From Prostheceraeus crozeri (Eukaryota; Platyhelminthes; Polycladida; Euryleptidae), in NCBI GenBank assembly GCA_907163375.1, contig CAJQUW010007784.1, positions 496,001-560,000 of the forward strand: a stretch of 64,000 bases of DNA, given 5' to 3'. Both the position numbers and the translations under genes were made by a program. Position 1 is the first letter of the stretch. Each line of letters begins with the position of its first letter. Under the pieces are notes generated by a model. That model ran no database searches, was not told the origin of the DNA, and saw only the letters and a list, made by a program, of their open reading frames with translations. Shown piece after piece: positions 56,329 to 64,000 of the stretch.

Positions 56329-56775
56329 TTATGGCATGTATTTCAAAAGGTCTTCATCGTCAATATCGTCCCAGAGTCTGGCTTCACATAGATAACAAAA
56401 ACAGTTCACTTCCTTTAATCGTTCTTCCACTGCGAGCCTCACTTTGTCGATATACTCCCACTCCGCCATAGTTCGTGGCTGGGAGTTAGGGGTGTACCAC
56501 TCCCATAATTGGTGGAGGAATTTGGTGCTGGTGATCTCCATCACATCGTCAGTATCGTACTGGAGATACTTCCACCTCACGCCTGTTAAGTCGGGACACT
56601 CCATCTCACATACACTCTCTTCGTCGTCCGCTGGTAATGACAACTTTCTGATATTGTCCAGCCGGTACACCTTCTCTACCTTCCCCTTCGTTGGAGCGTT
56701 TGGTGCAACGAGCGCCTTTGGTGTTGAGCATGGAGAAGAGAATTTTGTGTTTGGTGTTGTCGGAGGGCTTGTCAT
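56329..56775 (-). CDS. Polinton gene, 148 residues, unknown
   Basis: It starts at ATG 56775 on the minus strand. The N terminus is Pro/Ser/Thr-rich (SPPTTPNTKFSSPCSTPK), followed by KVYRLDNIRKLSLPADDEES and a compact-looking domain with several Trp (VRWKYLQYDTDD, LHQLWEWYTPN, MAEWEYIDKVR). Near the end is a CFCYLCE motif, then an acidic tail. The AATAAA overlaps the stop. It is divergent from PolB, which starts about 250 bp away on the other strand. I recognise no family. Confidence 0.5.
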   Translation of the reverse strand: MTSPPTTPNTKFSSPCSTPKALVAPNAPTKGKVEKVYRLDNIRKLSLPADDEESVCEMECPDLTGVRWKYLQYDTDDVMEITSTKFLHQLWEWYTPNSQPRTMAEWEYIDKVRLAVEERLKEVNCFCYLCEARLWDDIDDEDLLKYMP

Positions 56776-56916
56776 GTTGACTGTGAATAATAACTTTGAA
56801 ATGTTTTCTAATTCTTAAGTATCAACAAGCAGCCAATCAGAATGAACAGCCAATGAATGATGAATACGAAAATATATGTAAAGTGACATTCGTGTCATTT
56901 CACTCTGTCTTTGTGA

Positions 56917-56924
56917 CATATAAG
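56917..56924 (+). promoter_or_regulatory. TATA-like box upstream of PolB
   Basis: CATATAAG lies about 110 bp before the first ATG (57030) of the PolB region, in a stretch with repeated TCTCT words. Position and form match the two TATA boxes of the short genes. Confidence 0.45.
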
Positions 56925-57029
56925 TGAAGTGTTCTCTGTCGAATTCTATATTTGAGGCGTACAAGTGAACTGCTCTCTCGTGAAGTCTCTATCTTGTTGA
57001 AGTATCAACCTTAAACTCGATTTCGTTGA

Positions 57030-60000
57030 AATGGTAAGTTGAAAATTTCTTCACTCATCTCCCTCAAACGTGTGGCTAATAGCATCTTCCTCAATTTCAG
57101 GCATCAACTTCATCACCAACGCCCTCCCTTCTCGAGAAAAGTTTAGAGTTGTTGAGTCAAAGTAGGTTGTAACAATACACTGAGACTTGAACAGAGATGA
57201 TAGAATGATTTCTTTTTCAGGTGATGTGAGTTCCAGCTCAGGACTCTCGCGACAAGGCAACGAGTGGGAATGTGCCGACTGCGGACATATGTTTACAAGG
57301 AAGCACAGTCTCCTTCGACACATCAAACAACGTGTGTGTCAACGCAAAGGGGCGTCAATCTCCGGAGGTGAAGTTGATTCGGACGATGACATCTCCTGTC
57401 CTTGCGATTTGTGCCCTCTTTCTTTTGATAGTCACTTTCAGCGATCTTCGCACAGACTTCAACACACGCATGCAAATGATCACTACACCAACGGTACCTC
57501 TACCATCTCCCTCATTAATGTTTCACATAATAATTTAGTACGCGACTACTGCATGGAGTCCAATACTCAAATAGTAGATTTTCCTGAGTGGCTCCTTCAA
57601 AATTCTAACATTATCGAAGCGCTCTTCAACAATTTAGACAATTTTAGAATGAAGGCGCTCATCTACCTTAAACTAAAATATATTAAGATAGATTTTCAAA
57701 CGGGTCAAGTGACGGAGAGAATACAGTTTCATGTTCCTTCCTCTTCCGCAACCGAAGTTGTAGACTGCGAGTCTTGGCTAAATTTTCACATTCAATGTTT
57801 AAAATCAAATGCAGATAAATTCAATCAACGCGACAGCGCTCTCATTTTTGATGGTGTGGACTCATCCATATTCAAAATTTCCCTATTAGAAAGTCATGCA
57901 GCTCGAGGCACATTTAAACTACCAAAAACGTTGTATAATAAGAAAGCTGTCATCAATGTCGATTGTAGATCACAGTGTTTCAAATATGCAGTCCTATCCA
58001 TCCTTCACTATAATGATACAACGCGCACCGAGATCGCACCTATAGCTATAGACAGTGGGAGGATGAACTAGACTTTGAAGGTCGTGATAGTAACAACATG
58101 AAAATCAAAGATGTAGAAACGTTCGAAAAACATAATAAGATTAAAATTGTCGTTCACGTGTGGGAGAAGGGGTTGAAGGGTGCCCGCTATAATTCACGTT
58201 CAACTTGTTATGAACGTGTAGTCAACCTCTTATTAGTAAAACAAGATGATAGCGAGGAATGGCATTACTGTGGTATACCCAAATCTCTCGCTTGTACACT
58301 CACTTGGGGCACTTTAAAAGAGGTGAACATTTTGTATGCGACCGCTGCATCCGCTCCTTTTGGAGTAAAGATAAATTTGAAACTCACTATGAATGGTGCA
58401 AGCGAGGTAAATTACAAATGGAACGCATGCCCAAAGATAAAATATTTTCACTTAGGGATGATGGTGACGAATTAAGTCCCCTGCGTGTCATTTACGCAGA
58501 CATAGAATGCTACATTGATGATATCATCCACAAGCCAGCAGTCATATCCTGCTATGAAGTATGGCATGACCACTTTAGGAATAGACAAAACAAAATGCAT
58601 ACTTGGCAAGGTGAAGATTGCATTTCAAAATTCCTAGAATTTCTCGATAAAGCTGCTAAATTTCAACAATCATATGATTCCCAATTGCAGCGTAAGTCAC
58701 TACATATGTCAGATGAAGACAAACAAAAATTTGAAAGTTGCACATCGTGCCCTAAATGTCATAAAACGTTTGATGACGATAAAATTAAGAAAGTGCGTGA
58801 TCATGATCACATCACTGGTAAATTTAGAAACGCACTCTGCTCCAAATGTAACTTTTCACTTAGGTTGAGACGTCGTGTACTACCCGTCATTTTTCATAAC
58901 TTTAAGGGCTATGACAGTCATATGCTCATAAAAGGAGGGTTGAGGCAGATGAAATCGTGGCAGTTTAATGTAATAGCGCAAACGAGAGAAAAATTCATGG
59001 CAATGACAGCAAAAGTACCAGTAGATAAAACTAAAGAAAATAAGACAGTCTTCTTCGAAATAAAATTGTTAGATTCATTCCAATTCATGTCAGCGTCACT
59101 AGCTTCTCTCGTTCGTAATCTCAAGTTTCTTCCCCATAGTCAAACTTTGAAGAAACACTATCCAAACTTAACGGATGAAATAATCACTCGCAAAGGAGTC
59201 TTTCCTTATGCGTATTTTAGCTCAATGTCTAAACTAAATGAAACAACCCTTCCTTCCATTGACAAATTCCAAAACGATTTGACGGGTGAAGATTGTCCAG
59301 TAGAAGATTATGAACATGCTCAAGAGGCATGGTTAAAATTTGATTGTAAAACGTTTGGCGATTATATGATCGCTTACTTAGAATTAGATGTCATTTTGCT
59401 GGCTGATGTCTTTCAGGAATTTCGACGAGTGGCATTAGAAGAAGACAAATTAGATCCTGTCCACTTTGTCAGTCTACCAGCCATGTCCTTTAAATCAGCC
59501 TTTAAAATGACAGGTGAGACCATTCATCTCTTACAAGACCCGCAGATGTATATATTTGAGCGCGGAATACGCGGTGGTCTCACATTTGTAAATAAACATC
59601 ATATAAAATCTGAAACAGTAGGTGATGATCATATCCACCTAAAGTACTATGACCAAAATAATTTATATGGCAGTTCACTGTCTAAACCACTACCTCATTC
59701 CGAGTTTAGTTGGTTAAATCAAGATGAGCTTGAGTATTACTCCAACCCTTCAAACATACTGAAGATTGCAGATGAAGGGGATTGGGGATATTATTTTGAA
59801 GTGGATTTGATTTATCCAAATAGCATTCAAAATAAAACTGCTGATTTCCCACTCGTACCTGAATCTGGTGAAGTGACTGAAGATATGTTTTCACCATTCA
59901 TGTCACAATTTCATAATAACTTAACAGAGTGTGGACAGCCAAGGTGCAAACCATGCCGCAAACTTTTACTCACCCAATATGATAAGAAAAATTATCTCGT

Positions 60001-61000
60001 ACACTTCTGCATACTAAAATTCTATTTAGAAATGAGCGTGCTTCTAAAGTCAGTTCACCACATTATCAAATTTAGACAGAAAGCCTTCCTCAAACCCTAC
60101 ATAGATAGTAACAGTCAAAAACGTGCACTCGCCCAAAATAATTTTGAAAAGGATTTTTATAAATATAAGAATAACAGTCTTTTCGGAAAGACCATGGAGG
60201 ATGTTAGAAAACGTATGAACTACAAACTAGTCGTTGATGAACAAAAATATCACAAATTGACCTCATCACCTCTTTTCATTGATAGAGACATCATCGATGA
60301 GGATCTTGTAGGTGTTAAAATGATAAAATCAGAAGTTGAGTTGTGCAAACCCATCTATATTGGGCAAGCCGTTTTAGATTATTCCAAGCTTGAAATGTAT
60401 CAACTCTTCTACAAAATATTAAAACCATGCCCTCTCGTAAAAAAGGTTCGCTTGCTGGGTGGTGATACAGATAGTTTCTTTTTAGGAATTACCACTCAAA
60501 AATATTTAAATTTTAATGAAGTAGGCAAGTCATTAGAAAAATATTTCGACACATCTAACTACAATCCCACTCATCCACTCTATTCCATACAGAATAAAGC
60601 CAAACTTGGTTGTTTTAAGGATGAAAAATCAGGAAAGGAAATAGATGAAATGATTCTCCTCCGTCCTAAAATGTATTCCATGAAATTAAAAGAATGTGCA
60701 GATAGTATTAAGCGTGCTAAAGGTATATCAAAATCCATTGTACACAAAATGAAACATCGGTCCTATAAGAAGGCCTATAAAAATAAAACTATAACGTTTG
60801 TCAATATGACAATCTTAAAATCTCAAGTTCATACTGTGAAAACGCACACGTTCAAGAAACGAGCGCTTTCAGCATGGGAGGATAAGAGGTGTTGGATAGG
60901 ACATAACACATCTCTTCCACATGGACATCCTGACACAAAAATACCTCCACCCAAAAGAATAAAACTCACGCTACCACATTCAGGAGATGTATTGACATAA
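57030..61000 (+). pseudogene. Protein-primed DNA polymerase B (Polinton PolB), broken
   Basis: The N-terminal part has a C2H2 zinc finger (CADCGHMFTRKHSLLRH) and the PolB leader typical of Polintons. Later come a second zinc motif (CDRCIRSFW), exonuclease motifs YADIECY (about 58490), FHNFKGYDSHML and YLELDVILLADVF, and an HNH-like RDHDHITGKFR...CSKC. The polymerase motifs are DQNNLYG (about 59650), NSLFGKTMEDV (about 60170) and GGDTDSFF (about 60460), then LLRPKMYSMKL. This enzyme replicates Polintons using a terminal protein as primer. Splice-like signals near the start suggest short introns. It is broken, with about two breaks. Confidence 0.9.
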
Positions 61001-61150
61001 TCAACTTTAACTCAGTATTTTGATGTTGCTTTTTGTAGATATACATGGTTGTTTTATGTATCGCATGAGATCGTTTCTTCCTTGTGAATATATGCCTACA
61101 GTCAGCCCATTCCCCCTTTATCTGTGAAAAGACTTTTTCATACACATATT

Positions 61151-61164
61151 TTTATTTCAATAAA
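61151..61164. terminator. Back-to-back poly(A) signals between convergent genes
   Basis: AATAAA on plus at 61159-61164 serves PolB, and AATAAA on minus at 61156-61151 serves the gene ending at 61180. The two genes end only 180 bp apart. Confidence 0.65.
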
Positions 61165-61179
61165 CATATCACAATGACT

Positions 61180-62730
61180 TCACTTTGTTTTCCGAAACAC
61201 TAAAGTTACGAGGAATTTAGTATCTTTCACATGGATGCACTCTTGTAAACCATTGGTAATTTTGATAGCAATAGAGGGTATAGTTTGTTTGACGACGGGA
61301 TGATAGAAAATAGATTCAAACATCTTCTCGACTATCCCATATGAAGCGTCTTTATCATGAATGAAATCACGTAAAATGTATTCTTTTTTCTCACCAACAG
61401 AAATAGGTAGAATCAAATCACTTTGAATGTAAAGGTGCTGTTCATGTTTATCAAGTGTCATTGGTGTTTCTATACCAATCGTATGCGCAGCAGTAAACAC
61501 AGTTTGTAGCATTGAAAAACCAAAGAGTTTTTTCAAATTTTTACTCAATTGACATTGAATGTCATCACCCAGTTTCAGAACAACGCGTTGATTTTCAATT
61601 GAAAACGAAATGTGGTGTGTCTTTACATCATATTTACTTTTCATCACATGCTTCAACTTCTGTTGTATATAAGGATTTACTACATGAATGAAGTTTTCAA
61701 CTGTATGATATAGACGCGGCATTATATTGATAGCAACTTTAGATTCTTGATAAGACTGGCAAATTTTCTTGATGCGATCACCATAGATGTCAACCCACCA
61801 CTCATCATTAACTGAATCAGCTTTAGTGTGATATTCATGAGAAGCATACACCAGACCGCTTCCAATGATAGGGGTTGGATGTCTTACAAAATGACGCAAG
61901 GTTGGAGAGAAATAAACTGTAAGTTTGTCATTATATTTCTGAATAACCAACTTATTTTTGTCCGCCATAATTTTCTCTCCATACTTCTTACCCACAGTCT
62001 CATTCCATCGTTTTACTAACTCAATAAGTGATAAAGGTTGAACACCACGCTTTTTCAAAATGATGCGTTCTTCGCATTCTACAACATCTTCATCAAATAT
62101 TTTAAATTTATAATGAAATTTGTTGATTCGATTTGAATAAACTTTTTTAACATTTGCAGTAGCAATTGACGTTAGATGTAGTCCATGACCAAAACCGAGA
62201 TGTGGATAGAATTCATTATCCAACCTCAGTGTAAGACCTTTAGTAAAAGAATGAAAGCGAAGGAACTGTCTCCCACTCCAATGATAGATAGTAAACTCAT
62301 AAACCTTCTTATCCTTATTCTTCATGATGGAAGTATTACCACTGTTGAACGCCTTAATAATTTTCTCATTCCCAAATGGACCATAATAATCTGATTTTAT
62401 CTGAATCCATTCATAGTTCCACTTTCCATCTGACGTTAAATTGTATTGGAACTGGAATGCATTATTCATCGTTATTCCATCATGGGTGCGAGGAGTCAAT
62501 ATCATTTCTTCCAAATTATTCACATTCTGAATATTGCTATCATAGCAAATACTAGAAACGCCAACCTCCCATTCACCTTCTAAATGTAGAGGGCGATTTA
62601 ATTCTACTCGATAGTCTGATGGTTTATTTTTGGGAAATTTATTCATAGAAGCATTACTGGGCAAGTAGATTAGAAACGAGTCCTTATTTTCACTTTCCAT
62701 ATTATTCACATGGGAAAAATATATTAGCAT
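61180..62730 (-). CDS. Polinton virion-type protein with GEWEVG motif, 516 codons
   Basis: This open frame starts at ATG 62730; the second ATG (62700) fits better, since related proteins begin shortly before the FLIYLPSNASMNKFP block. The N-terminal domain carries PSNASM...NKPSDYRVEL...LEGEWEVGVSSICY, a pattern I know from large proteins of animal Polintons. The C-terminal half (LRHFVRH, INIMPRLYH, HLYIQSDLILPISVGEK) parallels the next gene upstream. From memory of the family this is probably a structural virion protein; it is not one I can assign to the major capsid. The frame is open throughout. Confidence 0.65.
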   Translation of the reverse strand: MLIYFSHVNNMESENKDSFLIYLPSNASMNKFPKNKPSDYRVELNRPLHLEGEWEVGVSSICYDSNIQNVNNLEEMILTPRTHDGITMNNAFQFQYNLTSDGKWNYEWIQIKSDYYGPFGNEKIIKAFNSGNTSIMKNKDKKVYEFTIYHWSGRQFLRFHSFTKGLTLRLDNEFYPHLGFGHGLHLTSIATANVKKVYSNRINKFHYKFKIFDEDVVECEERIILKKRGVQPLSLIELVKRWNETVGKKYGEKIMADKNKLVIQKYNDKLTVYFSPTLRHFVRHPTPIIGSGLVYASHEYHTKADSVNDEWWVDIYGDRIKKICQSYQESKVAINIMPRLYHTVENFIHVVNPYIQQKLKHVMKSKYDVKTHHISFSIENQRVVLKLGDDIQCQLSKNLKKLFGFSMLQTVFTAAHTIGIETPMTLDKHEQHLYIQSDLILPISVGEKKEYILRDFIHDKDASYGIVEKMFESIFYHPVVKQTIPSIAIKITNGLQECIHVKDTKFLVTLVFRKTK

Positions 62731-62858
62731 ACTTTTGCATTAACTCTTCATTCGGAAATGGAGTGTGATACTTGTCACAGCATCTTTATGAAAAGGAATC
62801 AACGCACCAGCATCGTCATATCGTCATAAATTGCAATATCAATTTGTGGGATGTAGTT

Positions 62859-63850
62859 TCATTTCAGCTTTGTATAATGCACTTTCTTGAAAGTATGCTC
62901 AGATAAAATACTGCAGCTTTTTGGCTGGTATGGTATCATTGCTAGCAATGGAGCTTCAACATCTCCCACACGTACATCTTCACCAATATTGGAATATATC
63001 TGAAAATAGTTAATACGACGCGATAGTGACATGTCTGCGCTAGCTTTGGTTACAGTACCACTTTTAAAGATATTTTGATCAAAACGCAAAATGTCCATTA
63101 GAGTTTTATCCATAATTAGTTCAATACCTTTTCCACTTATAGTGAGAGAAAAAACACCTTCTTTTTCAGAAAATGAAATTTGTTGGTCATTAATCACTTC
63201 ATTCAAATAATCTACAACCAATTTAACTGAAGTAATAATGCGAGGCATCAACACTCTTGTTTCATGTAAGACACCACCGAAAGGCTCTACACACTTTCTG
63301 TATAAAGATACGGCCCATTCTGTATCAAATTGATTTGACCTTTCACATGGTAAATGTTGCATATCAAATTTTCCATGAACAGCTGCTGAACGATGTCGTA
63401 AGAACTGATGAAAATCTTTTGAACAAACTAATACTAGATCTTCATCATTTAATTTACTTATTGCAATATGATTAGATGATTTGATATATGTCAATGTTGC
63501 CACTTGTTTACCATCAACTCGAAGGAGATAATTAAATTTCTTCAATAATGTTTCAGGAGTCATGTTTGTCTTTCTTGGCTTAATCACAATCTTCTTCACC
63601 AACGTCTTCTCATTTTTTGGAATAAGATCTACATAATAAGCTTCCTCTCGATATATTAACTGTTTATGACCACTTATGTGGTAATTAACGTTAAAATTAT
63701 CATAGCTTGTTAAGGCGCTAGCGAGGTAACCTAAATCATTTCTTAAACTTGGACTTAAACCAACAGTCCAATCTTTCTCAACTACATGATGTACATAATT
63801 ATGATCATCATTGTGCGGAGTAAATTGGACAATATGTTTACACGCTTTAT
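62859..63850 (-). CDS. Polinton virion-type paralogue of the preceding gene
   Basis: About 330 codons are open on the minus strand. It parallels the C-terminal half of the gene at 61180-62730: a TPETLLKKFN segment, FHQFLRHR, RVLMPRIITSV, a Gly-rich strand-like block (FSLTISGKGIELIMDKTL), then YFQIYSNIGEDVRVGDVEAP with LLAMIPY. That last motif (SDIV-type followed by VGD..APLL) recurs in Polinton proteins. The upstream limit is unclear, and the protein may begin further right. The two genes lie 129 bp apart in the same direction, so tandem duplication within the element is likely. Confidence 0.6.
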
Positions 63851-64000
63851 TCAAGAAATCATATATAAACTTTTGACATGATAAGAGATCTGTGGAATGT
63901 ATACTCGGCAGCCCTTTTCACATTGGTAAGCAGCTGTGCGTCTCATATTAATAGTCATCACCTCATGATCAAAAGTATAGACACAGTTGCTATGAACAAG
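63851..64000 (-). CDS. Partial gene at right edge, C-terminal end only
   Basis: A frame open from the edge ends at TGA 63853-63851. It reads NCVYTFDHEVMTINMRRT and CEKGCRVYIPQISYHVKS, with three Cys and alternating hydrophobic residues. It directly abuts the start of the next open frame. It may be the end of another small Polinton gene or an upstream part of its neighbour. No family recognised. Confidence 0.35.
   Translation of the reverse strand, partial: LVHSNCVYTFDHEVMTINMRRTAAYQCEKGCRVYIPQISYHVKSLYMIS

Larger units (their letters stand above)
50982..64000 (+). mobile_element. Polinton/Maverick (family 1), left 13 kb, continues beyond right edge
   Basis: It starts AGTAGTAAGCAAAACTCC at 50982, the inverted form of the fragment end at 5471, and fits the 5'-AG terminus of Polintons. 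Parts in order: GC-rich and 290-bp terminal repeats (50982-52080), zinc/coiled-coil gene (52892-54070), three 140-bp modules with short genes, 206-bp tandem array, 148-residue gene, protein-primed PolB (about 57.0-61.0 kb), and two paralogous virion-type genes on the minus strand. Terminal units are near-identical and most genes are open, so it is fairly young. PolB is broken (about two breaks). Integrase, ATPase, protease and the other end are not in view. Confidence 0.85.

Noticed and set aside
62859-63854. TTG at 63854 as start codon
   Set aside because: Animal genes rarely start at TTG. The true start is unresolved and may lie further right.
1-64000. CRISPR array or bacterial operon
   Set aside because: No direct repeats with regular unique spacers and no Shine-Dalgarno-led gene strings. 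Splice sites and transposons are those of an animal.

Overview
The window looks like nuclear DNA of an invertebrate animal, probably marine. It is AT-rich. Its only clear host genes are cathepsin B genes split by kilobase-scale GT-AG introns. The rest is mainly transposons typical of animals: Tc1/mariner, P/THAP, hAT, Penelope, a tRNA-derived SINE and Polintons. No rRNA gene, functional tRNA gene, CRISPR array or bacterial operon is visible. I cannot name the species.

Host genes: three cathepsin B copies lie in tandem on the minus strand. Copy 2 (34410 to 20310) is complete: three exons with matching splice phases give a 338-residue preproenzyme with the Cys/His/Asn triad and the His-His occluding loop. 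Copy 1 shows only its first exon (14095 to 13733), with the usual Cys next to the catalytic site replaced by Thr. Copy 3 shows only its last exon (45262 to about 44942), which carries small deletions and looks like a pseudogene. The introns of copy 2 hold an intact Tc1 element, a truncated Tc1/IS630 element, a foldback element and a P/THAP element. They also hold a second copy of the promoter-proximal sequence of the gene.

Left flank (1-5471): the end of one Polinton family (terminus near 4137), about 500 bp of unique DNA, then a terminal fragment of a second, related family (4640-5471). Next come a cluster of MITE copies (6.2-7.7 kb) and a long foldback element (8.3-9.6 kb). One arm of the foldback is split by a 604-bp non-autonomous P-type element with a perfect 8-bp target duplication; its autonomous relative lies at 31.3-33.8 kb.

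Right side: a Penelope remnant with a minisatellite (39.4-40.4 kb), an hAT remnant (42.5-43.3 kb), a Tc1 element with a single stop (46.4-47.8 kb), and a BED-type hAT interrupted by a Polinton end fragment (48.3-50.4 kb). From 50982 to the right edge lies a large Polinton. It has a terminal repeat built of 290-bp units, a zinc-binding/coiled-coil gene also found in the left Polinton, three copies of a 140-bp module next to TATA-box promoters and short genes, a 206-bp tandem array, a protein-primed DNA polymerase B (broken, about two breaks) and two paralogous virion-type genes running convergently to it. The integrase, ATPase and protease expected of the family would lie beyond the right edge. 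The most promising undescribed items are the zinc/coiled-coil gene family shared by the two Polintons and the repeated 140-bp promoter-linked module.
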